Positions 9,586 through 19,412 are shown, numbered from the stretch's first letter. The stretch is 64,000 nucleotides of DNA from Bradyrhizobium sp. AZCC 2262 (GCF_036924535.1 NZ_JAZHRT010000001.1:5208001-5272000), one strand, 5' to 3'. A program made the numbers and translations. Notes: generated by a model not told the origin, from the sequence alone.

Positions 9586-10653
9586 ATGAACGTCAAGACC
9601 ATCGCCCACCAGGTTTACGGAAGGCTGGCTCTTCCCGCGCCTTCTCATTCCGCGGACCGACTCACCGAGCGTTGGCGCTTGTCCGACTTCCTCGAGCTCA
9701 CCAAACCGCGCGTAATGCTGCTCGCTGTCTTCACCGCGGTCGTTGGGCTGATCAGCGCACGTGGCCAGCTCGATCCTCTGCAGGCCCTTATTGCGGTTCT
9801 CTGCATCGCCGCCGGGGCTGGAGCCGCCGGCGCACTCAATATGTGGTACGACGCCGACATCGATGCGGTCATGACCCGCACCGCGATGCGGCCAATTCCC
9901 CAGGGCAGAGTTTCGAAGGTCGAGGCGCTCGTCTTCGGCGCCGTCCTTGGCGCTATCGCAGTCGCGATTCTCGCTCTCGCCACGAACCTCACAGCCGCCG
10001 CGCTGTTGGCGGGCACCATCCTCTTTTATGTTGTCGTGTACACGGTGTGGCTGAAGCGGTTCACGCGCCAGAACATCGTCATCGGCGGCGCCGCCGGTGC
10101 TCTGCCGCCCGTCATCGGATGGGCCGCGGCAACAGGGGAGATCGGGCTCGAACCTCTGACGCTGTTTCTCATCATTTTCCTTTGGACGCCGCCTCATTTC
10201 TGGTCCCTGGCGCTTAATCGGAGTGACGACTACGCACGCGCAGGCGTGCCGATGTTGCCGGTTGTCGCGGGACCGGGTGCGACAGCGCGGCGGATCCTGT
10301 TCTACAGCGGCCTCCTGGCTCTGGCCTCGGAGCTGCCCTGGGTGCTGGGATTTGCAAGCACGGTGTATGGCGCCATTGCCGCGATCTGCGGGGCCCTCTT
10401 CCTTTTGCTTGCGCTCCAGCTGACCAGGAGTGTCGGCACCGATCGCCGCACTGCTCACAGGCTGTTCGTGTTCTCTATCTCCTACCTGTTCGTGCTGTTT
10501 GCAGCGCTCCTGGTCGACCACGGTGGTGGCTCATTCTCGCCCATGCGGTCGTGGCGAGATGGCTACACCGTCGGATCGCTGCATGCCGAACTCCTGCCAG
10601 GCACCATTCGCAGCGCACACAGTTTCATCAACTTCAGCAAGGGCGAGGTCTAA
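9586..10653 (+). CDS. ctaB: Protoheme IX farnesyltransferase (heme O synthase)
   Basis: This integral membrane prenyltransferase adds a farnesyl group to heme B to make heme O for the terminal oxidase encoded downstream. ATG 9586 follows CGGAG. The UbiA-family motif is clear: LTKPRVMLL early, NMWYDADIDAVMTRTAMRPIPQG as the first Asp-rich motif, and YTVWLKRFTRQNIVIGG with the second conserved region, inside about nine hydrophobic helices. At 355 aa it is longer than a typical CtaB (about 300) because of an N-terminal extension and a roughly 30-aa polar tail. It is the first gene of the operon, with its stop 1 nt before cyoA. Confidence 0.93.
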   Translation: MNVKTIAHQVYGRLALPAPSHSADRLTERWRLSDFLELTKPRVMLLAVFTAVVGLISARGQLDPLQALIAVLCIAAGAGAAGALNMWYDADIDAVMTRTAMRPIPQGRVSKVEALVFGAVLGAIAVAILALATNLTAAALLAGTILFYVVVYTVWLKRFTRQNIVIGGAAGALPPVIGWAAATGEIGLEPLTLFLIIFLWTPPHFWSLALNRSDDYARAGVPMLPVVAGPGATARRILFYSGLLALASELPWVLGFASTVYGAIAAICGALFLLLALQLTRSVGTDRRTAHRLFVFSISYLFVLFAALLVDHGGGSFSPMRSWRDGYTVGSLHAELLPGTIRSAHSFINFSKGEV

Positions 10654-10654
10654 C

Positions 10655-11533
10655 ATGCGATACGGTTTGCTTGCTGTGGTCCTGATCAGTGCCGCGATGC
10701 TCGGTGGCTGTACCGAAGGCGTGCTCGATCCGAAAGGGCCGATTGCTGCAGCCGAACGGCTGATCCTGTTCAACTCGGTCGGTATCATGCTGGCGATCGT
10801 TATTCCGACGATCCTCGCAATCTTAGCGGTCAGCTTCTGGTTTCGCGCGTCGAATTCGCGCGCTGCATACTTGCCGGATTTCGAGTATTCCGGGCGTCTC
10901 GAGCTGCTAGTTTGGTCGATCCCCGCCATGACGGTGCTGCTCGTTGGCGGCGTCGCATGGATCGGCGCACACGACCTTGATCCGGGCAAGCCGATTAGCT
11001 CAACGGTCAAGCCTGTCAACGTTCAGGTCGTCTCGCTCGACTGGAAATGGCTGTTCATCTATCCGCAGCAAGGGATCGCGAGCGTCAACAAGCTGGTCGT
11101 ACCGGTTGGCACGCCGATCAGCTTCGAACTGACCTCATCGAGCGTCATGAACAGCTTCTTCGTGCCTCAGCTCGGGAGCCAGATCTACACCATGTCCGGA
11201 ATGGTGACGCGCCTCCACTTGCAGGCGGACCATCTCGGAACCTACTCGGGATTATCCACCATGTTCAGCGGTGACGGCTTTTCCGACATGCGCTTTACGG
11301 TCGATGCCGTCACGGACAACCGATTTGCGCAATGGGTTCGCGAGGCGCGCGATACTGGTTCGGTACTCGATAAGCAGGCTTATGCCGATCTGGTCGCGCC
11401 GAGCAAGGCGGTCGCGCCGTACACCTATCGCGCCGTCGCCCCCGATCTGTTCAGCGGCATCGTGAATACCGCATCAGCCGCCGACGATCCGTCACAACGC
11501 ATTTGTTCAACGTCGCAGAGGGCAGAACGATGA
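10655..11533 (+). CDS. cyoA: Cytochrome o ubiquinol oxidase subunit II
   Basis: Subunit II of a heme-copper quinol oxidase, 292 aa. It starts at ATG 10655, 1 nt after the ctaB stop. The N-terminus is a lipoprotein signal with the lipobox MLGGC, then two membrane helices and a periplasmic cupredoxin-like domain ([33 protein letters not shown]). The copper-A ligands of cytochrome c oxidases are absent, as expected for a quinol oxidase. The stop overlaps the cyoB start as ATGA (11530-11533). Confidence 0.93.
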   Translation: MRYGLLAVVLISAAMLGGCTEGVLDPKGPIAAAERLILFNSVGIMLAIVIPTILAILAVSFWFRASNSRAAYLPDFEYSGRLELLVWSIPAMTVLLVGGVAWIGAHDLDPGKPISSTVKPVNVQVVSLDWKWLFIYPQQGIASVNKLVVPVGTPISFELTSSSVMNSFFVPQLGSQIYTMSGMVTRLHLQADHLGTYSGLSTMFSGDGFSDMRFTVDAVTDNRFAQWVREARDTGSVLDKQAYADLVAPSKAVAPYTYRAVAPDLFSGIVNTASAADDPSQRICSTSQRAER

Positions 11534-13512
11534 ATCTCCTTGGTAAGCTTGATTGGAACGCGCTTCCCCTTCATGAGCCGATCATCATGGGCGCGACCGC
11601 GTTCATGGTCCTTGTCGTGGTGGCGGTCCTCGGATTCATCACGATGAAGGGAGCCTGGCTCTATCTGTGGCGCGAATGGCTCACCTCGGTCGACCACAAG
11701 CGGATCGGCGTCATGTATTGCATACTGGCGCTCGTCATGATGCTGCGCGGCTTCAGTGACGCGATCATGATGCGCGCGCAGCAGGCGGTTGCCGCCGGAG
11801 GTGCGCAAGGGTATCTGCCGCCCGAGCATTTTGACCAGATCTTCTCGGCGCACGGCACCATCATGATCTTCTTCATGGCAATGCCGTTCGTGGTGGGCGT
11901 CATGAACTTCGCGGTGCCGCTGCAGCTCGGCATTCGCGATGTCGCCTTCCCCACCCTCAACTCCGTCAGCTTCTGGCTGACCGCCTCGGGCGCACTGTTG
12001 ATCAACGTTTCGTTGGCGGTCGGCGAATTCTCAAAAGCCGGCTGGTGGGGTTATCCCCCACTGAGCGAACTGCAGTATTCGCCCGGCGTCGGCGTCGACT
12101 ACTATCTTTGGTCGCTGCAAATCTCCGGACTCGGCACCTTGCTGGCGGGAATAAATTTCGTCACGACCGTACTCAAGATGCGCGCGCCTGGGATGAGCTA
12201 CATGCGCATGCCGGTTTTCTGCTGGACTTCGCTTGCCACCAATCTGCTGATTGTGGCGGCCTTTCCGGTGCTGACCGCGGTTCTCGCGATGCTGCTCCTC
12301 GATCGTTATCTCGGCTTTCACTTCTTCACGAACGACGCCGGCGGCAATCAGATGTTGTACGCCAACCTGTTCTGGGTCTGGGGACACCCGGAAGTCTACA
12401 TTCTGGTCCTGCCGGCGTTCGGAATCTTTTCCGAGGTTATCGCGACCTTCTCCGGCAAGCCGCTGTTCGGATACCGCTCGATGGTGGCCGCAACCATGAC
12501 GATCTGCGTTCTCTCCTTTCTCGTTTGGCTGCACCACTTTTTTACTATGGGCGCCAGCGCAAACGTCAACGGCTTCTTCGGTGTCATGAGCATGATCATC
12601 GCTTTGCCGACGGGCGTGAAAATCTACAATTGGCTGTTCACGATGTACGGCGGCCGGGTTCGGTTCTCGGTACCCGTGCTGTGGTCCATCGGCTTCATGG
12701 TGACCTTCGTCATCGGCGGCATGACCGGCGTTCTCCACGCGGTGCCGCCGGCCGACTTTCAGCTGCATAACAGCGTGTTCCTGATCGCGCACTTCCATAA
12801 CGTCATCATCGGGGGCGTCGTGTTCGGGTTGATGGCCGGATACAACTACTGGTTCCCAAAGGCATTCGGCTTCGCGCTCGACGAACGCTGGGGCAAAGCC
12901 TCGTTCTGGTGCTGGTTCGTCGGCTTCTATCTCGCGTTCATGCCGCTCTACCTGCTGGGCCTGATGGGCATGACCCGGCGCATGCAGCATTACGACAATC
13001 CGGCGTGGCAGCCTTGGCTGATAGTCGCGATGGTCGGCACCGTCATTATCCTGGGCGGGATCGTCTGCCAGGTCGTTCAGCTCGTTGTGTCGATCCGCAA
13101 CCGCGAAAAGCTCCGCGTGACCGCCGACCCATGGAACGGCCGCACGCTCGAATGGGCGACGGCATCACCGCCGCCAGCCTGGAATTTCGCGGTCCAGCCG
13201 CGCGTCTCCGGCAGAGATGCCCTTTGGAGCAGCAAACAACGTGCGCTTGCGACGAAGGACGAGCCGCCGGCGCGCGTCTACGAGCCGATTGAAATGCCGA
13301 AGAACAGCGCGACCGGCTTTGTCAGCGCCTTCTTCGCCGTCGTCATCGGCTTCGCGATGATTTGGCACATCTGGTGGATGGCCAGTCTGGGAGTGTTCGG
13401 TGCATTTGTGACGCTGCTTGCCTTCGCATTCCGCCGTCGGCGCGAAATTGAAGTGCCAGCGGAGCAGATTGCCCGGTTCGATCGGGCCTACCAAGCGGGA
13501 GCTGCAGTATGA
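11530..13512 (+). CDS. cyoB: Cytochrome o ubiquinol oxidase subunit I
   Basis: The catalytic subunit (660 aa) reduces O2 to water with electrons from ubiquinol and pumps protons. Visible metal ligands are the low-spin heme His in [11 protein letters not shown], the CuB His and cross-linked Tyr in [12 protein letters not shown], the CuB pair in WLHHFFTMG, and both heme His in [11 protein letters not shown]. The quinone-site residues known from the E. coli enzyme are kept in [11 protein letters not shown] (Arg and Asp), which supports ubiquinol rather than cytochrome c as donor. About 14-15 hydrophobic helices are present. Start and stop both overlap neighbours as ATGA. Confidence 0.95.
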   Translation: MNLLGKLDWNALPLHEPIIMGATAFMVLVVVAVLGFITMKGAWLYLWREWLTSVDHKRIGVMYCILALVMMLRGFSDAIMMRAQQAVAAGGAQGYLPPEHFDQIFSAHGTIMIFFMAMPFVVGVMNFAVPLQLGIRDVAFPTLNSVSFWLTASGALLINVSLAVGEFSKAGWWGYPPLSELQYSPGVGVDYYLWSLQISGLGTLLAGINFVTTVLKMRAPGMSYMRMPVFCWTSLATNLLIVAAFPVLTAVLAMLLLDRYLGFHFFTNDAGGNQMLYANLFWVWGHPEVYILVLPAFGIFSEVIATFSGKPLFGYRSMVAATMTICVLSFLVWLHHFFTMGASANVNGFFGVMSMIIALPTGVKIYNWLFTMYGGRVRFSVPVLWSIGFMVTFVIGGMTGVLHAVPPADFQLHNSVFLIAHFHNVIIGGVVFGLMAGYNYWFPKAFGFALDERWGKASFWCWFVGFYLAFMPLYLLGLMGMTRRMQHYDNPAWQPWLIVAMVGTVIILGGIVCQVVQLVVSIRNREKLRVTADPWNGRTLEWATASPPPAWNFAVQPRVSGRDALWSSKQRALATKDEPPARVYEPIEMPKNSATGFVSAFFAVVIGFAMIWHIWWMASLGVFGAFVTLLAFAFRRRREIEVPAEQIARFDRAYQAGAAV

Positions 13513-14138
13513 ACATCTCCGTTGCAATCGATAGCGCCCCTCAAGCCGCGCCAAGTGCAAGTGAAGCAGGTCCTGCTCCAAAGAGGATCGTGGTCGCCTA
13601 CGGCTTCTGGATTTTCCTCTTGAGCGACATTGTCATGTTTGCCGCGCTCTTTGCGAGCTACGCGGTTCTCGTGCACTCCACGGCGGGCGGTCCGACTGGC
13701 GCCCAGTTGTTCAATCAAGTGACGGTTGCGATCGAAACCGCTTGCCTTCTCGTGTCGAGCTACACCTGCGGACTGATGTCCTTGGCCATCAATTCGCGCC
13801 GCTACCTCAGGACCTATTTGTGGGCCCTGATTACCTTCGCGCTCGGCGCCGCGTTTCTCACTCTCGAGATCCGTGAATTCGCAAACATGATCGCTATCGG
13901 CGCGACGCCGCAGCGCAGCGCTTTTCTTTCTGCATTCTTCACGCTTGTTGGCTGCCACGGGCTTCACGTCACGCTCGGACTGATCTGGATGGCCGTGATG
14001 ATGGTTCAAGTGGCGGTGATGGGTTTCGACGCCACCGTACAGCGCCGCCTGCTCTGTTTCTCCTTGTTCTGGCACGCGCTCGATATCGTTTGGGTCGGGT
14101 TGTTCACCGTCGTTTATCTAATGGGAGTCACTCCATGA
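13509..14138 (+). CDS. cyoC: Cytochrome o ubiquinol oxidase subunit III
   Basis: A 209-aa membrane subunit with five predicted helices that stabilises subunit I. Typical CyoC stretches are [48 protein letters not shown] and [18 protein letters not shown]. The ATG at 13509 overlaps the cyoB stop, and its own stop overlaps the cyoD ATG, so all four subunits are translationally coupled. Confidence 0.93.
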   Translation: MNISVAIDSAPQAAPSASEAGPAPKRIVVAYGFWIFLLSDIVMFAALFASYAVLVHSTAGGPTGAQLFNQVTVAIETACLLVSSYTCGLMSLAINSRRYLRTYLWALITFALGAAFLTLEIREFANMIAIGATPQRSAFLSAFFTLVGCHGLHVTLGLIWMAVMMVQVAVMGFDATVQRRLLCFSLFWHALDIVWVGLFTVVYLMGVTP

Positions 14139-14530
14139 CCGAAGCTCGATATGATCGCGCGCCCGGAGAAAGGCCGAGCCGAGAAATGCAACCGTCGGCT
14201 CCATCGCCGCTTCTCGTCTACACGACCGGACTGCTTCTGGCCGTCCTCCTCACGGCGACATCCCTCTGGGCCGCTAACACTTCGCTGATTTGGCCAGGTG
14301 GCGTAGTTCTGGGCCTCGCTGTCCTCGCCATCGCCCAGATGGGGGTGCATCTGGTGTTCTTCCTGCACATCACCACCGGACCGGAAAGCACCAACAACGT
14401 CCTCGCGCTCGCCTTTGGCGTTCTCATCGTATTCGTCGTGGTCGCCGGCACAATGTGGATCGTGGCAGATATGAACGCGAACATGATGCTGCCGTCGGAT
14501 GCGCCGATGAGCATGAGGATGCAGCACTGA
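14135..14530 (+). CDS. cyoD: Cytochrome o ubiquinol oxidase subunit IV
   Basis: The small oxidase subunit (131 aa) has three membrane helices. The family signature is AIAQMGVHLVFFLHI in helix 2. The first roughly 25 residues are polar and cytoplasmic; the C-terminus ends in a Met-rich tail (MNANMMLPSDAPMSMRMQH) that is unusual and could bind copper. It is the last oxidase gene, followed 13 nt later by a strong hairpin. Confidence 0.9.
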   Translation: MTEARYDRAPGERPSREMQPSAPSPLLVYTTGLLLAVLLTATSLWAANTSLIWPGGVVLGLAVLAIAQMGVHLVFFLHITTGPESTNNVLALAFGVLIVFVVVAGTMWIVADMNANMMLPSDAPMSMRMQH

Positions 14531-14543
14531 GCATCCGGGCGAC

Positions 14544-14572
14544 GTGCGGGACGAAAAGATATCGTCCCGCAC
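14544..14572 (+). terminator. Terminator-like hairpin after cyoD
   Basis: A perfect 11-bp stem GTGCGGGACGA/TCGTCCCGCAC with a 7-nt loop lies just after the cyoD stop. There is no T-run after it, so it may be Rho-assisted or protect the 3' end rather than act as a classical intrinsic terminator. Confidence 0.6.
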
Positions 14573-14678
14573 ACGCCATTCCAACAAATGCATCCCAAAA
14601 CCAGCAAGGGCATTCGCGCGATCGATTCGCTGAGGCCGTAGACGGTATCGCAGCATCCCACGAAACTGGAGCTGCCCC

Positions 14679-14987
14679 ATGATGATCAGGCTTGCCATTC
14701 TACTGACGTCGGCAACGATCAGTGCATCCACCGTTCCGAGCGCCGCTTCGCCATGCACGTCGCCGACCGCAACCTCTGCCACGCGGGCGCACTGGGCTGC
14801 CGTACGTCGTCAATTCAGCAAAGCGACGGACCTTGAAGCCGCGTGCCGCGCCTATGCAGCTTCGTTCTATGACTCGGTAACGACGCGGCAGGCGGCTGTG
14901 GGCTGCACCGGCGACGCAGATATCACCGCGCTCGATTCAGAAATTGACGCCTTCAACGAACTGCTGGCGACCAAGTGCGGCGGTTAG
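14679..14987 (+). CDS. Small exported Cys-containing protein (102 aa)
   Basis: The protein starts MMIRLAILLTSATISASTVPSAAS, a signal peptide with a likely cleavage after Ala. The mature part contains Cys residues near CTSPT, ACRAYAASFY, GCTGD and the C-terminal KCGG, probably making disulfides in the periplasm. The segment RAYAASFYDSVTTRQAA and the ending DSEIDAFNELLATKCG look like a family of unknown-function rhizobial exported proteins. GGAG lies about 8 nt before the first ATG; a second ATG follows immediately. It is not obviously part of the cyo operon. Confidence 0.6.
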   Translation: MMIRLAILLTSATISASTVPSAASPCTSPTATSATRAHWAAVRRQFSKATDLEAACRAYAASFYDSVTTRQAAVGCTGDADITALDSEIDAFNELLATKCGG

Positions 14988-15254
14988 GCCGTTGCTTTGG
15001 AGTTTTCGTTCTCGAAAGGTTGATCCCATGACCCCTTTCCTCTTCTCGCGCCCCCGGATCTGGCTCCAGATCTTCGCCTCCGCATACCTTCCGCAGCGGA
15101 AGCCAGCTTTGATTTATGACGCACGGTCAAAAGTGGAGCAAGACCATTCCGACGACGGCAATCCCATTCAATAAGCCGCAGAGCTGCTGCGTCACAGTAG
15201 AAACCTGAACGAGATCGATCTCACTTCGAATGAAGAAAGCACAAAGGTGAACCC

Positions 15255-16172
15255 ATGCCCACAGCGGCCTTGAACATCGTCAAAAGCGCCAGCAAGCGAA
15301 CCACGATCCCTCGCCTCTTCGTTCTCGAGATAAACGCCGGGAAAATTCATGTGATGAACACGGATGGTTCCGACCGCGAGACGATCGTGACGGGCTGTCA
15401 TCTTCCCGACGGCATCGTCGTCGATACCGAATCCGGTCATATCTACTGGACCAATATGGGCGTGCCCAACCTGAACGACGGGTCCGTCGAGCGCGCCGAT
15501 CTCAACGGCAAGAACCGCACGGTCATTGTTCCGGTCGGAAACACCCATACCCCGAAGCAGATCATTCTCGATAAGAAGGCCGGCAAGCTCTACTGGTGCG
15601 ACCGCGAGGGCATGCGCGTCTTGCGTTGCAATCTCGACGGATCGCGACTCGAGACGCTTGTCGAAGCGGGACGCGGAGATGAAGACCGCCGTGATCAGGC
15701 CAATTGGTGCGTCGGACTCGCGATCGATGGGAAGCACGGGAAGATCTACTGGACGCAAAAGGGCCCCGACAATGCCGGGCGTGGCGCTATATTCCGCGCT
15801 AATGTCGAAATACCCGCCGGGCAAACGCCAGCCAACCGCTCCGATGTCGAAGTGTTCTTCGGCGGGCTGCCGGAGCCGATCGACCTCGAGCTCGATCACA
15901 AGAACCGCGTCCTGTACTGGACCGACCGCGGCGACCCGCCGCGCGGCAACACGGTGAACCGGGCTTCCATCGACAACAAGCCCGCCGAGCCGGAAATCGT
16001 GGTGACCCATCTCATGGAAGGGATTGGCATCGCGCTGGACGTGCCTGGGGATCGCATGTTCGTCACCGATTTTGCCGGCTCGATCTACTCCGCTCACCTC
16101 GACGGATCCGGCGAGCGCAACTTCCTGTACGCCCAGGGCAACCTCACCGGCATCGCCTACGCCGAAGTCTGA
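15255..16172 (+). CDS. YWTD-type beta-propeller protein (LDL-receptor class B-like repeats)
   Basis: This 305-aa protein has at least five YWTD-like strands about 45-55 residues apart: IYWTN, LYWCDR, IYWTQ, LYWTDRG and MFVTDF. They are joined by DG/NLDGS turns (MNTDGSDR, CNLDGSR, HLDGSGE). The repeats predict a six-bladed propeller. No signal peptide is visible, so it is probably cytoplasmic. It is the first gene of the CoA-ester operon, 21 nt before a 3-hydroxyacyl-CoA dehydrogenase gene. SMP-30/lactonase-like propellers share the fold, but I cannot confirm their metal ligands, so the activity is unknown. The start is supported by AAGGTGA upstream. Confidence 0.8.
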   Translation: MPTAALNIVKSASKRTTIPRLFVLEINAGKIHVMNTDGSDRETIVTGCHLPDGIVVDTESGHIYWTNMGVPNLNDGSVERADLNGKNRTVIVPVGNTHTPKQIILDKKAGKLYWCDREGMRVLRCNLDGSRLETLVEAGRGDEDRRDQANWCVGLAIDGKHGKIYWTQKGPDNAGRGAIFRANVEIPAGQTPANRSDVEVFFGGLPEPIDLELDHKNRVLYWTDRGDPPRGNTVNRASIDNKPAEPEIVVTHLMEGIGIALDVPGDRMFVTDFAGSIYSAHLDGSGERNFLYAQGNLTGIAYAEV

Positions 16173-16193
16173 CAAACGCATCGGAGAAATGAC

Positions 16194-17171
16194 ATGACCA
16201 ACACCAAGCCCATTCGCCGCATCGCCATCATCGGCACCGGCGTGATCGGCGCGAGCTGGACCGCGCTATATCTCGCCAAAGGACTACAGGTCGTCGCAAC
16301 CGACATCGCGCCCAACGCCGAAGCCGCGCTGCGAAAGTTCGTGGAGACCGCCTGGCCGGCGCTCAAGCGATTGGGCCTTTCGCCCGGAGCGTCGCAGTCG
16401 AACCTCAAATTCACGGCCGACATCGCGCAGGCGCTAGCCGGCGCCGATCTCGTCCAGGAGAACGGGCCCGAGCGGATCGATTTCAAGCAGAAGCTCTATG
16501 GGCAGCTCGACGAGCTGCTGCCGCCAGATGCGATTATCGCGTCGAGCTCGTCGGGGCTCACCATGAGTGAAATCCAGAAGGGTGCCGCGTCTCATCCCGA
16601 GCGCTGCGTCATCGCCCATCCGTTCAATCCGCCGCACCTGATCCCGCTTGTCGAGATTGTCGGCGGAGCGAAGACCTCGGAAGCGACGATCCGGCGCGCA
16701 GATGAGTTTTATACGTCGATCGGCCAGCGGACGGTGCGCGTCAACAAGGAGATGCCCGGCCACGTCGCCAACCGCCTGCAGGCGGCGCTGAGCCGCGAGA
16801 TCTATTACCTCGTTGCCGAGGGCGTCGTGAGCGCCGCTGATGTCGACACGGCTCTCTCCTGGGGGCCGGGCCTGCGCTGGGGCGTTATGGGCGGCATGAT
16901 GCTCAACCACCTCGGCGGCGGTCCAGGCGGCATCGAGCACTTTTTCCAGCAATTCACCGGCCCGATGACGGCCTGGTGGAAGACCCTGGGCTCGCCGGTA
17001 CTGACTCCGGAAGTGCAAACGCAGCTCATCAGCAGCGTCCATGCCGAGGTCGGATCTCGCACCATCCAGGACCTGGAGGCGGAGCGCGATGAAGTCCTGC
17101 TCGGCCTGATCGAGCTGCGCAAGAAGGCTGCCAGGTCGAGCCAAACGAAATCGACGGAGCCGGTCGCCTGA
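16194..17171 (+). CDS. 3-hydroxyacyl-CoA dehydrogenase / carnitine 3-dehydrogenase-like
   Basis: An NAD-dependent dehydrogenase of 325 aa. The N-terminal Rossmann fold has GTGVIG (residues about 13-18), and the nucleotide acidic residue lies in VVATDIA. The catalytic His is in AHPFNPPHLIPLVEIVGG, and an all-alpha dimerisation domain follows. The spacing and length match single-domain 3-hydroxybutyryl-CoA dehydrogenases and L-carnitine dehydrogenases, which I cannot tell apart by eye. It oxidises a 3-hydroxy group to a ketone, the third step of a beta-oxidation-like route with the acyl-CoA dehydrogenase and hydratase downstream. GGAG precedes the ATG. Confidence 0.85.
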   Translation: MTNTKPIRRIAIIGTGVIGASWTALYLAKGLQVVATDIAPNAEAALRKFVETAWPALKRLGLSPGASQSNLKFTADIAQALAGADLVQENGPERIDFKQKLYGQLDELLPPDAIIASSSSGLTMSEIQKGAASHPERCVIAHPFNPPHLIPLVEIVGGAKTSEATIRRADEFYTSIGQRTVRVNKEMPGHVANRLQAALSREIYYLVAEGVVSAADVDTALSWGPGLRWGVMGGMMLNHLGGGPGGIEHFFQQFTGPMTAWWKTLGSPVLTPEVQTQLISSVHAEVGSRTIQDLEAERDEVLLGLIELRKKAARSSQTKSTEPVA

Positions 17172-17258
17172 AACCAGGCGCCGCCGGCGCGATCGACCAT
17201 CCATCCGACACGTCTCTCAATTCTTCCGGCTTTCAAGCTACAGCATCAGGAGTCCCAA

Positions 17259-18479
17259 ATGCCCACAGCAACCGCAGCAAGCAAGCCCGCCGCACCGAAG
17301 CCGGTGCCCGCACCCAACGGCGACTTCTATCAGCTGGTCGACCTTCTCACCCCTGAGGAGAGAGCGGTCGTCCATAAGGTGCGGACCTATATGGAGACCA
17401 AGGTCCAGCCGATCATCAACAAGTATTGGGCCGATGACGCATTTCCGTTCGAATTGCTGCCGTCGTTCAAGGAGCTCGGCATCGGCGGGCTCGGCTTTGA
17501 GGGCTATGGCTGCGCGGGCGGTAGTCAGAAGCTGTTCGGTTTCGTCGCGATGGAGCTGGCGCGCACCGACGCGTCGTTCTGCACCTTCTTCGGCGTGCAC
17601 AGCGGCTTGGCCATGGGCTCGATCTATCTCGATGGATCCGAGGAGCAGAAGCAGAAATGGCTGCCGCCGATGGCACGCATGGAAAAGATCGGCTGTTTCG
17701 GCCTCACCGAGCCGCTGGTCGGTTCCGGAACGAGCGGCGGTCTGACCACGACGGCCAAGCGTGAAGGCGATACCTGGATTCTCAATGGACAAAAGCGGTG
17801 GATCGGCAACGCACCATGGTGCGACGTCTCCATCATCTGGGCGCGCGATCTTGGCGACAATCAGGTGAAGGGATTCATCGTCGAGAACAAGTCGACACCG
17901 GGTTTCAGCGTCGAGAAGATCGAGCACAAGATCGCGCTCAAGGTGGTCCAGAACGGCCAGATCACGTTGAAGGATGTACGCGTGTCAGAGGCGAACCGTC
18001 TGCAAGGCGGCAATTCGTTCCGCGATACCGCACGCGTGCTGCGGATGACGCGATACATGGTGGGTTGGGCTTCTACCGGCATCCAGATGGGCGCATTCGA
18101 AGCAACCGTAAAATACGCCCAGGAACGACTGCAATTCGGCAAGCCGATCGCTTCGTTCCAGATGATTCAGGATCTGCTCGCCAAGATGCTGGCCAATCTG
18201 ACCGCGTGCCAGTGCCTGATGCTCCGCCTCGCGCAACTCGATGACGAAGGCAAGCTTGGCGACCATCATGCGGCGCTGGCGAAGGCGTTCTGCACGGCGA
18301 AATCGCGCGAGACTGTCTCATGGGGACGCGAGGTCCTGGGCGGTAACGGCATCGTCGCCGACTACAATGTCGCGCGCTTCTTCGCCGATGCCGAGGCGCT
18401 GTACTCCTATGAAGGCACATACCAGATGCAGAATCTGATCGTCGGCAAAGCCATCACCGGTCGCGGCGCCTTCGTGTGA
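17259..18479 (+). CDS. Acyl-CoA dehydrogenase (glutaryl-CoA dehydrogenase-like)
   Basis: A 406-aa FAD flavoenzyme that introduces an alpha,beta double bond into an acyl-CoA. FAD-binding signatures are CFGLTEPLVGSG and KRWIGNAPW. The C-terminal domain has QFGKPIASFQMIQ and GREVLGGNGIVADYNVARFF. The catalytic base is the Glu in YSYEGTYQMQNLIVGKAITG, placed as in glutaryl-CoA dehydrogenases and plant ACX4-like oxidases. The first roughly 25 residues are a Pro/Ala-rich extension. AGGAG precedes ATG 17259. Substrate chain length is unknown. Confidence 0.9.
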   Translation: MPTATAASKPAAPKPVPAPNGDFYQLVDLLTPEERAVVHKVRTYMETKVQPIINKYWADDAFPFELLPSFKELGIGGLGFEGYGCAGGSQKLFGFVAMELARTDASFCTFFGVHSGLAMGSIYLDGSEEQKQKWLPPMARMEKIGCFGLTEPLVGSGTSGGLTTTAKREGDTWILNGQKRWIGNAPWCDVSIIWARDLGDNQVKGFIVENKSTPGFSVEKIEHKIALKVVQNGQITLKDVRVSEANRLQGGNSFRDTARVLRMTRYMVGWASTGIQMGAFEATVKYAQERLQFGKPIASFQMIQDLLAKMLANLTACQCLMLRLAQLDDEGKLGDHHAALAKAFCTAKSRETVSWGREVLGGNGIVADYNVARFFADAEALYSYEGTYQMQNLIVGKAITGRGAFV

Positions 18480-18487
18480 CATCCTAC

Positions 18488-18510
18488 CGGCCGGCGCTCG
18501 GACGCCGGCC
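18488..18510 (+). other. GC-rich inverted repeat between two operon genes
   Basis: GGCCGGCG and CGCCGGCC flank a 6-7 nt spacer between the acyl-CoA dehydrogenase stop and the next ribosome-binding site. There is no T-run. It may stabilise the upstream mRNA segment or tune expression inside the operon. Confidence 0.35.
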
Positions 18511-18534
18511 GCCCCCAATCAAGGAGATATGATT

Positions 18535-19386
18535 ATGGTTTCGCAAGCTGCACCGTTCACCTCTTCGCTCGCAACAGTACCCAACTCCTTGCCCAGGGCG
18601 ACGTTGGCGCTTGCGAACGTCCAGTACGAGAAAAAGGGTTCGATCGCCTACGTGACGGTCAACCGTCCGAAGGTGCTCAACGCGTTGAATACGCCAACTT
18701 GGACGGATCTGAAGACAGCCTTTGAAGATGCAAAGGCCGATGCGTCCGTGCTTGGCGTCATCCTCACGGGCGCCGGCGACAAGGCCTTCATCGCCGGCGC
18801 CGACATCAGCGAGCTCGCGCATGTCGATGCCTATGAGGCGGAGGAATCCAGCCGGTTCGGCCAGGGCGTGCTCGATCTGGTCGAAAATCTCGGCAAGCCG
18901 GTGATCGCAGCCATCAATGGCTTTGCGCTCGGCGGAGGCTGCGAGACGGCAATGGCTTGCACCATCCGGATCGCCGCCGAGCATGCCAAGTTCGGGCAGC
19001 CCGAGGTGAAGCTCGGGCTACTGCCGGGCGGTGGCGGCACGCAACGCCTGCCGCGTCTGGTCGGCAAGGGCCGCGCCCTGCAGCTGATTCTCACCGGCGA
19101 GACGATCTCTGCCCAGGATGCGTATCGCATCGGCCTCGTCAACGAGATCGTGCCAGCGGCCAACCTGATCGCGCGCGCCGAAACGATCCTGAAGCAGATC
19201 TCCGCCAATGCGCCGATCGCCGTAAAGTTCTCGCTGGAAGCGGCCAACAAGGGAATGGACACCAGCCAGGCCGAGGGGTTTGCGCTCGAAGCGTCCTATT
19301 TCGGCATCTGCGCGGCGACGGAAGACAAGAAGGAAGGCACCGCCGCCTTCCTCGAGAAACGCGCGCCGCAGTTTCACGGACGCTGA
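18535..19386 (+). CDS. Enoyl-CoA hydratase (crotonase family)
   Basis: AAGGAG at 18521-18526 is too close to ATG 18529, so I prefer ATG 18535. The 283-aa protein has the oxyanion-hole segments AFIAGADISEL and GFALGGGCETAMAC. Both catalytic Glu residues of true hydratases are present: GGGCE and FGQPEVKLGLLPGGGGTQRL. It adds water across the 2-enoyl-CoA made by the preceding dehydrogenase, giving the 3-hydroxyacyl-CoA used by the dehydrogenase at 16194. The N-terminus is about 30 residues longer than usual. Confidence 0.92.
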   Translation: MVSQAAPFTSSLATVPNSLPRATLALANVQYEKKGSIAYVTVNRPKVLNALNTPTWTDLKTAFEDAKADASVLGVILTGAGDKAFIAGADISELAHVDAYEAEESSRFGQGVLDLVENLGKPVIAAINGFALGGGCETAMACTIRIAAEHAKFGQPEVKLGLLPGGGGTQRLPRLVGKGRALQLILTGETISAQDAYRIGLVNEIVPAANLIARAETILKQISANAPIAVKFSLEAANKGMDTSQAEGFALEASYFGICAATEDKKEGTAAFLEKRAPQFHGR

Positions 19387-19412
19387 AGCGCAAGCAACAC
19401 AGGACATTGGCC

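Noticed and set aside
9424..10521. 365-codon leftward frame opposite ctaB
   Set aside because: Antisense shadow of a certain heme O synthase gene; Arg/Asp/Glu-rich with no motif.
12031..12990. 319-codon leftward frame opposite cyoB
   Set aside because: Antisense shadow; the cyoB frame holds all heme and copper ligands.
14944..15174. Possible 48-76 aa protein (MTPFLFSRPRIWLQIF)
   Set aside because: Overlaps the end of a better gene and has no conserved features or clear ribosome-binding site.
15192..16181. 329-codon leftward frame opposite the YWTD propeller gene
   Set aside because: The rightward frame has repeated YWTD strands and a ribosome-binding site; the leftward one has no recognisable family.
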